In this document: positions 53,201 through 60,716 of the stretch, piece by piece
Layout of the letters: each line of letters begins with the position of its first letter
Position numbering within the stretch: the stretch's first letter is position 1
NCBI GenBank assembly: GCA_963974475.1
Contig: CAXBCR010000002.1
Location: forward strand, 1-64,000
Direction: 5' to 3'
Source: CAJXZP01 sp963974475
GTDB lineage: Bacteria; Bacteroidota; Bacteroidia; Flavobacteriales_G; Salibacteraceae
Length of the DNA stretch: 64,000 bases
The notes under the pieces: generated by a model
Told to the model about the DNA's origin: nothing
The model's input: only the letters and a program-made list of their open reading frames with translations
Databases searched by the model: none
Program-made: the position numbers and the translations under genes

Positions 53201-53383
53201 TCTGGCTACTAATAAAAATGTGGGTGCACCTGGAGGATGACCAACTTCTAATTTATAAGAAGTGGCGATATACTCCCCACAATCCCAAAAACTGGTGGTT
53301 GGTTCTATGGTAGAGCCATAGGTGTATAAAGCAATTGCGAATACTAAGAATCCGCCAATGTTATTGAGTTTTTTAAAATCCAT
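50291..53383 (-). CDS. DUF2723 / glycosyltransferase 117 family membrane protein
   Basis: The 1030-residue protein has about a dozen hydrophobic helices in its first 600 residues, beginning with a TM helix and the conserved FWDCGEYIATSYKLEVGHPPGAP, typical of the DUF2723 family (TMEM260-like, GT-C). The remaining part is soluble, with a phosphodiesterase-like FTNGDNDTFPLWYLQEVEGVRTDV stretch and a C-terminal helical region (TPR-like, LAEALIAEGDVARAEKVLDRT). The family is predicted to transfer sugars from polyprenyl phosphate to proteins or lipids on the outer side of the inner membrane. A surface-glycosylation role is consistent with the locus, but the acceptor is unknown. Confidence 0.88.
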   Translation of the reverse strand: MDFKKLNNIGGFLVFAIALYTYGSTIEPTTSFWDCGEYIATSYKLEVGHPPGAPTFLLVARVFSMFVSPENVAYMVNMMSALSSALTILFLFWTITYLAKKFVKDEEMTMGNTIAVLGSSLLGSLAFTFSDTFWFSAVEGEVYGMSSFMTALVFWAILKWESIADEPHSNRWIIFIWFIVGISIGVHLLNLLAIPAIIFVYYFKKYTPTRKGMAIALITSVGVLGFVQMVLIPQIINIAAKFEMLFTNGFGMPFNTGATVFGFVILGAVSYGLYYTQKNNKVLANTLTLSFTVLLLGYMTFGVIIIRSNANPPIDENNPENMVNLLSYLNREQYGSSPLLYGHFFDSPYNKTKPYIDGKPVYYPSEITGKYEIADARKGSLPNYASEFNTIFPRMWSSKSNHIAAYKTWSGFKGKGINYTNVQTGKTELIKKPTFGENISYFVNYQLWWMWGRYFSWNFIGRQNDLQGHGIDSGSLTNGNVMSGITAIDQLYLGNLDNYPEDLAKNKAMNFYFYLPFLIGLLGLFFHSKFDQNNALVVFLLFLFTGIAIAVFLNMYPYQPRERDYAFVGSFYAFAIWIGLAVIGIYKAFRDKVSPTMLAGGVTILTILAGPVLMASQNWDDHDRSDRYTAREIARNYLESCDPNAILFTNGDNDTFPLWYLQEVEGVRTDVRVVNLMLLNTDWYIDQMARKAYDGEAIPISMSKDQYRQGTRDFMHVYPDKRLDQNQFYDVREIVKYITNDKTKVKINQNQEVNVIPVRKFKINVDKAKVVANGTVSAADAENIVDEIKWEIKGNYVMKNHLVVLDMLAHFNWDRPIYFSITMGKDSFYGLSDYFQQEGFAYRLVPVKTPTTGYRDFGSVNTDKMYTRLMEQFQWGGYENPDLWMDENNQRFITNIRFTFVRLAEALIAEGDVARAEKVLDRTVEVSIHDNFSYNGSILPVAESYLRINANEKGVNMLRLLVKNESQYLEYYADQSKGNLKTYGQKVRQSLSMLGQASLMVTRNFPQSQEIQDEFTAIYQEYADLFQGQI

Positions 53384-53632
53384 TTAGCTATGTGTTGTAT
53401 TTATTGTATTATGAACGAAACACAAATATGTTGTAATCTTGTCCAAAAAACGGCTCAAAGTAAATCAAATTTTCATATTATTAGTAATTTTTAACTTCTG
53501 AATATTGATTTTTTGATTTGGTAAAAAATATGTTGTAATTAGTGTAAAATCAACCTTTTAAAATGTTTTTAAGTGGCTTTTTGTTAGCGTTTAAACTAGG
53601 AGAAGATAGATTGAAGATATTATTAAAGGTTG
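53384..53632. other. intergenic region between DUF2723 and the OMP operon
   Basis: This AT-rich stretch holds no gene or clear repeat. The divergent DUF2723 gene should have its promoter here, but no good -33/-7 pair was found for it; CATATTTG on the minus strand (53430-53423) is the nearest match. Confidence 0.5.
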
Positions 53633-53665
53633 TTTGGGTTTGGTAAAGGCATAAAACTATTTTTG
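53633..53665 (+). promoter_or_regulatory. promoter of the OMP-queE-OmpA-truA operon
   Basis: TTTG at 53633-53636 and TATTTTTG at 53658-53665 are 21 bases apart, a strong -33/-7 pair. The first ATG is at 53724. Confidence 0.65.
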
Positions 53666-53723
53666 CTAAAGAATTTCAGGGCTAGTTTTTGGAGGGGTCA
53701 TTTAAATTAATGAAGAACTATTT

Positions 53724-54416
53724 ATGAAAAAAGAATTACTGATATTGGTATTGTTTTCAATGATGAAAATCGGTTTTACACAAGGTGTACGATTCACTGC
53801 TCAATTGGGTGTGGCAAGTCCTATTGGTGATTTTTCTAATAATGAAGGGGATCCTAAAAATGGTGGTTTTGCCACAACGGGTTTTGATATGAAATTAGTG
53901 GGAGAGCGTTTTTTTGAATCCAATTGGGTTTCTGGTATAAACCTCGGATACAGTTTGTTTCCAGTAGATGTGGATGCGATAAAACGGTCGGTTAACCCAA
54001 CAAATCCGGAGTCGGTAGGAGTGGAGTCACAATCATTTCAAAATATAAACTTGCAATTTAGGGGAGGATATAATTTTTCCTTTTTGGAAAACAAACTAGC
54101 CGTGGTTCCCTTTGTCGATGCTGGTTTAGGGGTGTTTAATTCGGCATATTATTTGGTATCCCAAAATAACACCAACATTTTTCTTCGTTCAGGAAATACG
54201 GGACTGGGTTTCCTGGTCTCTCCGGGGATTAATTTGGTAATTGCCATGAATGATATGATTGGGATTTCGGTATATTCCTCGTACCAATTTGCATCTTATG
54301 ATGTAAAGGAACAATTTAAGTCACTTGGAACTTCAACCGGAATTAATTGGACAGAAACGATTTCGTATCCCTATCGAAGTATGAATTATGGATTGGGGGT
54401 AAGTTTAACTTTATAG
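53724..54416 (+). CDS. outer-membrane beta-barrel protein
   Basis: The 230-residue protein has a signal peptide (1-19, IGFTQG) and a beta-rich body with alternating hydrophobic strands (FTAQLGVASPIG, LQFRGGYNFSFLENKLAVVPFVDAGLG) ending in a strand with a final aromatic/Leu (YGLGVSLTL), the pattern of a small outer-membrane barrel of about eight to ten strands. The function is unknown; opacity-type porins and lipid-modifying barrels look alike. It is the first gene of an operon with queE (six bases later), the OmpA-family gene and truA. Confidence 0.8.
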   Translation: MKKELLILVLFSMMKIGFTQGVRFTAQLGVASPIGDFSNNEGDPKNGGFATTGFDMKLVGERFFESNWVSGINLGYSLFPVDVDAIKRSVNPTNPESVGVESQSFQNINLQFRGGYNFSFLENKLAVVPFVDAGLGVFNSAYYLVSQNNTNIFLRSGNTGLGFLVSPGINLVIAMNDMIGISVYSSYQFASYDVKEQFKSLGTSTGINWTETISYPYRSMNYGLGVSLTL

Positions 54417-54422
54417 AAGAAC

Positions 54423-55025
54423 ATGAGTCAAAAATTACCGGTTATGGAAGAGTTCCTATCCGTACAAGGAGAGGGAATTAATGTGGGTAAAGTGGCCTAT
54501 TTTATAAGGTTAGCAGGTTGTGATGTAGGCTGTTCTTGGTGTGATGTAAAAGAGAGTTGGGATAAAGATTTGCACCCTCTTAAATCTATCGAAGAATTGG
54601 TGGAAGGGGCTAAAAATTCAGGTGCACCTAACGTGGTGGTCACTGGAGGCGAACCTACTTTACACCACTTAGAGTTGCTTACCAAAAGGTTAAAAGAAAT
54701 TGGTTTGAAAACATGGTTGGAAACCTCAGGTACCAACCCCATTACCGGAATTTGGGATTGGATTTGTTTGTCTCCCAAGAAATTTAAAGACCCGTTGGAC
54801 GAAGCTCTTTCTATGGCACATGAATTGAAAGTGATTGTGTTAAACAAGAATGACATTGTTTGGGGCGAAACAATAGTTTCAAAATTATCCAAAAATTGCA
54901 AGTTGCTTTTTCAACCAGAATGGGACAAAAGTGAAAAAGCATCTGAATTAATAATAGATTACGTAATAAAACATCCAGAATGGCAGGTATCTTTACAAAC
55001 ACACAAGTATTTAAACATTCGTTAA
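54423..55025 (+). CDS. queE: 7-carboxy-7-deazaguanine synthase
   Basis: QueE is the radical-SAM enzyme that converts 6-carboxytetrahydropterin to 7-carboxy-7-deazaguanine in queuosine/preQ0 synthesis. The 200-residue protein has FLSVQGEGINVGK at the start, the 4Fe-4S-binding Cys33, Cys37 and Cys40 in the CxxxCxxC spacing, GGEP (VVVTGGEPTLH) and the compact TIM-barrel remainder ending in VSLQTHKY. No other queuosine gene is in the window. The next gene starts inside its last 46 bases, so their translation is linked. Confidence 0.92.
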   Translation: MSQKLPVMEEFLSVQGEGINVGKVAYFIRLAGCDVGCSWCDVKESWDKDLHPLKSIEELVEGAKNSGAPNVVVTGGEPTLHHLELLTKRLKEIGLKTWLETSGTNPITGIWDWICLSPKKFKDPLDEALSMAHELKVIVLNKNDIVWGETIVSKLSKNCKLLFQPEWDKSEKASELIIDYVIKHPEWQVSLQTHKYLNIR

Positions 55026-56953
55026 GATGGTTTTTTACCGGACTTGCGCTACTGGTTTTTTCGGTAGGAATGGCTCAGGAAACCAAATTGCATACGACCA
55101 ATAATAAAGCAGAAAAAAAGTTTGAGGAGGCCCAAAAAAGCTACCGACTTTTGTATTACGAAGAAGCGGATGGGGCGCTAGACGAAGCCATAAAAGCGGA
55201 TGAGAATTTTCTAGAAGCCTACTTGCTTAAAGGGCAAATGCATAAGGATGAACGGGACTTTAAAGGAGCTATCCCATTGTTAGAGAAAGCGTTGAGTTTG
55301 GATGTGAATTCAGAAATCCCTGTAATTCACCTGATGTTGGCAGAGTGTCAATTAGAACAAGCCATGATTATGGAGGCGTTAGAAAATCTGGAGCAATACA
55401 AATCATCTAAAAATGCTTCAAATTATGCCATTAAGCAGGCCGATAAGCTAATTGATTTGGCTATTTTTAGAAAAACCTTGATGGAAAATCCGGTTCCTTA
55501 TAACCCTATAAATCTTGGAAAAAACATAAATACCGAATGGTTGGAACATTCTCCATCCCTTACTGTGGATAATGAAACATTATATTATACTCGAAAAATG
55601 TCGATAGGAAATGTAGGGGGACGAGAAGTTTGGAATGAGGATTTATATGTAAGTCATAAAAATGAAAACGGAGAATGGAGTAAAGGTACAGCGTTAGGTC
55701 CAGAAATAAATACTCCAGGTAATGAGGGAGCATCCTCCATTTCTCCGGATGGTAACTATTTGTTTTTTACTTCTTGCGATAACCGTAACGGTAAGGGAAG
55801 TTGCGATTTGTATATTTCAAGAAAAAGTGGAACTAAATGGACAAAATCTCGAAATTTAGGGTCGGTGATTAACACCAGAAGTTGGGAGTCCCAATCGTCA
55901 TTTTCACCGGATGGGCGCACTTTGTTTTTCGTTAAAAAAGTGGGCCCACGTGGTCGCTCTAGAAAAGATATTTATGTTACCAGGATTCAGGATAATGGGC
56001 AATGGACTAAGCCTGTTAGTATTTCTTTAAATTCAGAAGGGAATGAAGAATCTCCTTTTGTTCACCCAGATGGTGAAACATTTTATTTTACTTCGGACCA
56101 TTACAACGGTATGGGGGGGCGTGATTTATTTTATGCCAAAATAGATTCGAATGGAAACTTTGGAGAACCTGTTAATTTGGGCTATCCTATTAATTCACCA
56201 AGCGATGAGGTGAGCTTGTCGGTTTCGTCAAATGGACGCGATGCATATTTTGCGTCTGGTATGGAGGGTGGCTATGGTCGTTGGGATATTTATAAATTTG
56301 AGTTGCCGGTTCACGCACGTCCTGTTCCTGTAAATTTCACAAAAGGACTAGTGTATGATGCGGAGACTAAAAAACCAATTGGAGCTAAGTTTGAAATAAT
56401 TGAGTTAGGTACCGGAAACATTGTGGTCGAAAGCTTTTCGGACAAATCTACGGGAGAGTTTTTAGTAACCATTCCTACCGGTAAAGAATATGCTGTTAAC
56501 GTATCCAAATCTGGCTATTTATTTTACTCCGCGAATTACCATCTTCATACGGGTGATGATACCACTCGGGTTTCATTTGATATTCCATTAAGTCCTATTA
56601 AAGAAGGCGTTTCAGTGGTATTAAATAATGTGTTTTACGAGTTTAATAGTTATGAGTTAAAAAATATTTCCAAATTGGAATTGGATAAATTGGTTGCCTT
56701 GCTAACTAGACATCCTGAAATGCAGATTGAAATTGGCGGTCATACCGACAACAAAGGTTCAGTGGACTATAATCAGAAATTGTCGGAAAATAGAGCGAAG
56801 GCAGTAAATGACTATTTAATTTTGAAAGGAATTCCAGCGCAACAGCTTAGTTATAAAGGATATAATTTCTCTATGCCTTTAGTGAGTAACGATACCGAAG
56901 AGGGAAGAGCAAAAAATAGACGTACGGAGTTTAAAATCACTAAAGTAGAGTAA
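54980..56953 (+). CDS. TPR-PD40-OmpA protein, PorE-like
   Basis: The 657-residue protein has a signal peptide (about 1-32, LLVFSVGMAQ), a TPR-like helical part (about 40-155), a PD40/WD40-like beta-propeller (about 180-440, with repeats such as SISPDGNYLFFTS and SFSPDGRTLFFVKK), a carboxypeptidase-regulatory-like beta-sandwich (about 455-540) and a C-terminal OmpA peptidoglycan-binding domain (VFYEFNSYELKN to RAKNRRTEF). The same order is found in PorE of the T9SS in Porphyromonas, where it links the secretion complex to the wall, so a T9SS or cell-envelope anchoring role is likely. It has no lipobox, unlike the Porphyromonas protein. It overlaps queE by 46 bases, and truA starts four bases after its stop. 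Confidence 0.85.
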   Translation: MAGIFTNTQVFKHSLRWFFTGLALLVFSVGMAQETKLHTTNNKAEKKFEEAQKSYRLLYYEEADGALDEAIKADENFLEAYLLKGQMHKDERDFKGAIPLLEKALSLDVNSEIPVIHLMLAECQLEQAMIMEALENLEQYKSSKNASNYAIKQADKLIDLAIFRKTLMENPVPYNPINLGKNINTEWLEHSPSLTVDNETLYYTRKMSIGNVGGREVWNEDLYVSHKNENGEWSKGTALGPEINTPGNEGASSISPDGNYLFFTSCDNRNGKGSCDLYISRKSGTKWTKSRNLGSVINTRSWESQSSFSPDGRTLFFVKKVGPRGRSRKDIYVTRIQDNGQWTKPVSISLNSEGNEESPFVHPDGETFYFTSDHYNGMGGRDLFYAKIDSNGNFGEPVNLGYPINSPSDEVSLSVSSNGRDAYFASGMEGGYGRWDIYKFELPVHARPVPVNFTKGLVYDAETKKPIGAKFEIIELGTGNIVVESFSDKSTGEFLVTIPTGKEYAVNVSKSGYLFYSANYHLHTGDDTTRVSFDIPLSPIKEGVSVVLNNVFYEFNSYELKNISKLELDKLVALLTRHPEMQIEIGGHTDNKGSVDYNQKLSENRAKAVNDYLILKGIPAQQLSYKGYNFSMPLVSNDTEEGRAKNRRTEFKITKVE

Positions 56954-56956
56954 TTA

Positions 56957-57691
56957 ATGCAACGCTATTTTATCCAACTTGCGTATAACGGAACACCCTT
57001 TAACGGCTGGCAAATCCAACCGGATGCGCCCACTGTTCAACAGGAATTAGAAAAAGCGCTGAGTACTGTTTTGCGCGAAAAAACGGCTATTGTTGGATGT
57101 GGTCGTACGGATTCAGGGGTACATGCAAGTGAGTTTTTCGCTCATTTTGAAACCGATAACTCAGTGGATTGTGAATCGCTAATGTTCAAACTAAATTGCA
57201 TGGTTTCTAAAGAAATTGCGGTAAAATCTGTGTACCCGGTTTCTGGTGATTTACATGCTCGCTTTTCTGCCATTGCTCGGACCTATCATTATGAAATTAA
57301 TCAGATAAAGGATGCCTTTTGTTTTGATCAGTCTTGGTTTATGCACTCTCCTTTAAATATTGAATTAATGAATGAGGCATGTACTCATTTATTAGGAAGA
57401 CAGGATTTTACCAGTTTCTCTAAATTACATACCCAAACGAAAACCAATTTGTGTACAATTACAGAAGCACATTGGGTGAAAGATGGATATCGATTAACTT
57501 TTACCATTACTGCTGATCGCTTCCTCCATAATATGGTGCGTGCAATTGTGGGTACCTGTATTGAGGTGGGGCGTGGAAAATTAACACCTTCAGGGTTTAA
57601 AGAAGTAATTGCAGCCAAAAGCCGGCAAAAAGCAGGGGCTTCCGTACCTGGTCATGGTTTGTTTTTAGCCAAAGTGGTTTATCCCGATTAA
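56957..57691 (+). CDS. truA: tRNA pseudouridine(38-40) synthase
   Basis: TruA isomerises uridines 38-40 in the tRNA anticodon stem. The 244-residue protein has the family landmarks FNGWQIQPDAPTVQQELE, the catalytic Asp52 in GCGRTDSGVHA, the ARFSAIARTYHYEI motif and ADRFLHNMVRAIVGT. All are intact. It is the last gene of the operon and is followed by the rho terminator on the other strand. Confidence 0.96.
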   Translation: MQRYFIQLAYNGTPFNGWQIQPDAPTVQQELEKALSTVLREKTAIVGCGRTDSGVHASEFFAHFETDNSVDCESLMFKLNCMVSKEIAVKSVYPVSGDLHARFSAIARTYHYEINQIKDAFCFDQSWFMHSPLNIELMNEACTHLLGRQDFTSFSKLHTQTKTNLCTITEAHWVKDGYRLTFTITADRFLHNMVRAIVGTCIEVGRGKLTPSGFKEVIAAKSRQKAGASVPGHGLFLAKVVYPD

Positions 57692-57772
57692 CGAAATTGA
57701 AATGCCTATTCAATTTGTGGATTACCGCATGGTTTGGAGTTCTTTTCAAACCGATTTTGAAATTATGGGCAC

Positions 57773-57800
57773 AAAAAAAACGCTCCGTAAAGGAGCGTTT
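57773..57800 (-). terminator. intrinsic terminator of rho
   Basis: On the minus strand AAACGCTCC (57800-57792) pairs with GGAGCGTTT (57786-57778), followed by T residues (57780-57773). It lies 22 bases beyond the rho stop. Confidence 0.9.
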
Positions 57801-57822
57801 CAATAAATGTTATTTCTTTGAA

Positions 57823-59730
57823 CTAACCGTTCATCGCTACCAGAAACTCTTCATTATTTCTAGTATTCACAATACGATCACGTAAGAATTCCATCGCTTC
57901 AACCGGATTCATATCCGCTAAATGCTTACGTAAAATCCATAAACGCTGTAGGTGATCTTTGTTAAGAAGTAAATCATCTTTACGTGTACTTGATGACACA
58001 ATGTCTATTGCTGGGAATATTCTACGATTAGAAATTTTACGATCCAATTGAAGCTCCATATTACCGGTACCTTTAAATTCTTCAAAAATAACTTCATCCA
58101 TTTTTGAACCGGTCTCAGTCAAAGCAGTAGCCAAAATAGTCAATGAACCGCCATTCTCAATATTTCTTGCTGCCCCAAAAAATGCTTTTGGTTTTTGCAA
58201 TGCATTTGCATCCACACCACCTGATAATACTTTTCCTGAAGAAGGCGCTGTTGTGTTAAATGCTCTAGCCAAACGTGTTAGCGAATCAAGTAAAATCACT
58301 ACATCGTGACCACTTTCAACCATTCTTTTAGCTTTTTCTAATACGATTCCAGCAATTTTCACATGTTTATCCGCACTTTCATCAAATGTAGAAGCAATAA
58401 CTTCAGCTCGTACATTTCTTTTCATGTCGGTAACCTCTTCTGGACGTTCGTCAATGAGTAAGATTAATAAATATACTTCAGGATGATTTTCCGCAATGGA
58501 ATTGGCTACATCTTGTAACAATTGAGTTTTACCCGTTTTCGGTTGAGCTACAATTAATCCACGTTGTCCTTTACCAATTGGGCTAACTAAGTCAATTATT
58601 CTAGTTGAAATAGATTTAGAACGAATACCGCCAGCCAAATTAAATTTTTCTTCTGGGAAAAGGGGGGTTAAATAATTAAATGGTACTCTATCTCTTACTT
58701 GCTCAGGAGTTCTACCATTGATGTAATTAACTTTTACCAATGGAAAGTATTTCTCCCCTTCTTTTGGTGGACGAACTGCTCCTTCAATGGTATCACCTGT
58801 TTTTAAACCAAACAACCGCACTTGCGAAGTAGATACATACACATCATCCGGTGAAGGAAGATAATTGTAGTCGGATGAACGCATAAATCCGTAACCGTCA
58901 GACATTACCTCAATAACACCCTCCGTTTTGATACTATCTCCAAAATTGTATGAAAATTCTGGCTCTTTTGGTTCTTGACTTTGTTGTCCCTGACCAGGAT
59001 TTTGATTTCTATTTCTGTTTTTATTCCTTTCTCTGTCTCGTTGGCTTTGTAGTTGTCTCTTGTCTAATGCTTTCGGGGCTTGATTTGTTTTCTTCTGATC
59101 TTCTGCAATAGGTTGTTGGATTCTTGGTCTCCCTTCTTGAGGCTTTTTACTTTGAGGTGCAGTTTCTTTTATAGGTCGTTTTACGGTGTCTTTTTCCGTA
59201 ACCGGAGTTTTTGTCGCTTCTTCCTTTTTAAGTTCTTGTACTGGAGCATCTCCCTTATTCGTATCTGTTACAGCAGACACTGGTGCCTTGGTAGAAGGTG
59301 CTTTAACATAAGGATTCGCAGGTATAGCCGATTTGTTAGGTTTTGAATCACCTTTCTTTTTCGCAATTCTTTGTTGAACCTTTGCTAACAAGTCTAATTC
59401 AACTTGTTTGCCGGTATTAGAATTGGATGGATTTACCTTTTCCTTTTGGGGTGATTTAGCCCTCACCTCAGGTTTTTTTACGTCCTTGATTTTATCTTTT
59501 GGTTTAGTAGTTGCTTTCTTTTCAACTTTCGGAGTGGGTTTAGCTGGTTTCGGTTTTACCGTTTTTTTGATGGGTTTAGGTTCAAGTTGAGGTTGCTCTG
59601 CTTGGGCATCAAGAATTTGATAAACCAAGTCCTCCTTTTTAAGTTTATTAAAGTTGGGTACGGAAAGGTCTTTTGCAATTGCCTTAAGTTCGTCAACCTT
59701 TTTAGCGTTGAGCTCTGTAATATCTAACAT
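57823..59730 (-). CDS. rho: transcription termination factor Rho with long disordered insert
   Basis: Rho is a hexameric RNA helicase that ends transcription. This 635-residue protein has an N-terminal Rho_N domain (1-45, KKVDELKAIAKDL), a Lys/Pro/Gln/Asn-rich disordered insert of about 210 residues (about 46-255), a cold-shock RNA-binding domain (about 260-335), then the RecA-like ATPase with Walker A (AQPKTGKTQ, about 395-402), the secondary RNA-site region and LLDSLTRLARAFN. The core is well conserved; E. coli Rho has 419 residues. A similar insert in Bacteroides thetaiotaomicron Rho is reported to drive condensate formation. It is transcribed alone. Confidence 0.96.
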   Translation of the reverse strand: MLDITELNAKKVDELKAIAKDLSVPNFNKLKKEDLVYQILDAQAEQPQLEPKPIKKTVKPKPAKPTPKVEKKATTKPKDKIKDVKKPEVRAKSPQKEKVNPSNSNTGKQVELDLLAKVQQRIAKKKGDSKPNKSAIPANPYVKAPSTKAPVSAVTDTNKGDAPVQELKKEEATKTPVTEKDTVKRPIKETAPQSKKPQEGRPRIQQPIAEDQKKTNQAPKALDKRQLQSQRDRERNKNRNRNQNPGQGQQSQEPKEPEFSYNFGDSIKTEGVIEVMSDGYGFMRSSDYNYLPSPDDVYVSTSQVRLFGLKTGDTIEGAVRPPKEGEKYFPLVKVNYINGRTPEQVRDRVPFNYLTPLFPEEKFNLAGGIRSKSISTRIIDLVSPIGKGQRGLIVAQPKTGKTQLLQDVANSIAENHPEVYLLILLIDERPEEVTDMKRNVRAEVIASTFDESADKHVKIAGIVLEKAKRMVESGHDVVILLDSLTRLARAFNTTAPSSGKVLSGGVDANALQKPKAFFGAARNIENGGSLTILATALTETGSKMDEVIFEEFKGTGNMELQLDRKISNRRIFPAIDIVSSSTRKDDLLLNKDHLQRLWILRKHLADMNPVEAMEFLRDRIVNTRNNEEFLVAMNG

Positions 59731-59865
59731 AAAATTATTGTAATAGGTTTTGCTTATAATGTAATGAAAACCAGTGATTTTTATTTTTTAAGGAAAGAAG
59801 CAAAGTAGAAACGGGAAGTTTGCCTCCTTATTTGTCTTGCAATATTACAATTTTTTTTGACTTTT

Positions 59866-59897
59866 TAGAACTTCCGAAATGAAAACCACTAATTTTG
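59866..59897 (+). promoter_or_regulatory. promoter for the DUF4293 gene
   Basis: TTTG at 59866-59869 and TAATTTTG at 59890-59897 are spaced by exactly 20 bases; the ATG is at 59915. Confidence 0.7.
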
Positions 59898-59914
59898 CAT
59901 CAAAATTTATAAAA

Positions 59915-60367
59915 ATGATACAAAGAATACAATCTTTATATTTATTGGCAGGCTTAATTTTAAGCATCGCCATTTTGTTTTCCGGTGCATTTGTTGTGTA
60001 CCAAGATGCTGATTTTGTAATCCTAGGTGCTTTGGGCGTGAAAGAAGGTGAATTACTACTCGATAATGTACTTATGATGCCGCTGGCCATTTTGGCTGCT
60101 GTAAACATTGGGGTGGAGGCTTTTGCAATAAGTCAATTTAAAAACAGGAGTTTGCAAACTAACTTAGCAAAATTGAGTATGTTATTAGCTGTAGTTATGA
60201 TAGGGTGGCTTGGCTTTCAATATTATAACTTAATGTTGCTAGATGTGAACGTGAATCCAATTATGGGAGTTTTTCATTCGCCAATGATTTTGTTTGCCAA
60301 TATTTTAGCCATTCGAGCTATTAAAAAAGATGAAGCCTTGGTGAAATCTGTAGACCGTCTACGCTAG
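59915..60367 (+). CDS. DUF4293 family membrane protein
   Basis: From the ATG at 59915 the product has 150 residues and the classic start MIQRIQSLYLL of the DUF4293 family, a four-helix inner-membrane protein conserved in Bacteroidota. Hydrophobic helices lie at about 8-28, 45-65, 80-100 and 112-130, with a basic tail. Its function is unknown. The gene is divergent from rho, has a near-perfect promoter and a terminator, and is likely monocistronic. Confidence 0.85.
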   Translation: MIQRIQSLYLLAGLILSIAILFSGAFVVYQDADFVILGALGVKEGELLLDNVLMMPLAILAAVNIGVEAFAISQFKNRSLQTNLAKLSMLLAVVMIGWLGFQYYNLMLLDVNVNPIMGVFHSPMILFANILAIRAIKKDEALVKSVDRLR

Positions 60368-60377
60368 TTAAAAGCAA

Positions 60378-60403
60378 AAAAGCAGCTTATAAAAAGCTGC
60401 TTT
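60378..60403 (+). terminator. intrinsic terminator of the DUF4293 gene
   Basis: AGCAGCTT (60381-60388) pairs with AAGCTGCT (60394-60401); A residues precede the stem, and a short T run follows. Confidence 0.75.
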
Positions 60404-60716
60404 AATACTTTGACTATTGAGCAATAATCATTAAAATTTAAACCGAAAAATTATCCCTAAACCCGGTCTAAAGTCGAAATATAATCAAAAATGGTGAATA
60501 TATTTCTGCAAATGTACTTGAAATTCAATTAATGAGGGATTATTTGGATATTAATTAACCTTTTATGACAAAACTTCTGTTTTGGTCAAATTTATTATTT
60601 GCTAATTTCTGAAATGCAGTTTCTACTATTATATGTTCATAACATTCAATAGTATTCACAACAAAAAGGTATGGCTGCGTTAAATTTACCCTTTATGATT
60701 AATGCAGCATTTACAC
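60404..60716. other. intergenic region before the GH3 gene
   Basis: About 310 bases of AT-rich sequence between the DUF4293 terminator and the GH3 ATG. No gene, tRNA or clear promoter pair was recognised here. Confidence 0.5.

Noticed and set aside
57697..57885. short frames between truA and rho on both strands
   Set aside because: They run through the rho terminator and the start of the rho reading frame; no family likeness.
59080..59346. 88-codon open frame antisense to rho
   Set aside because: It mirrors the Lys-rich disordered insert (giving Phe/Leu/Arg-rich nonsense), not a real protein.
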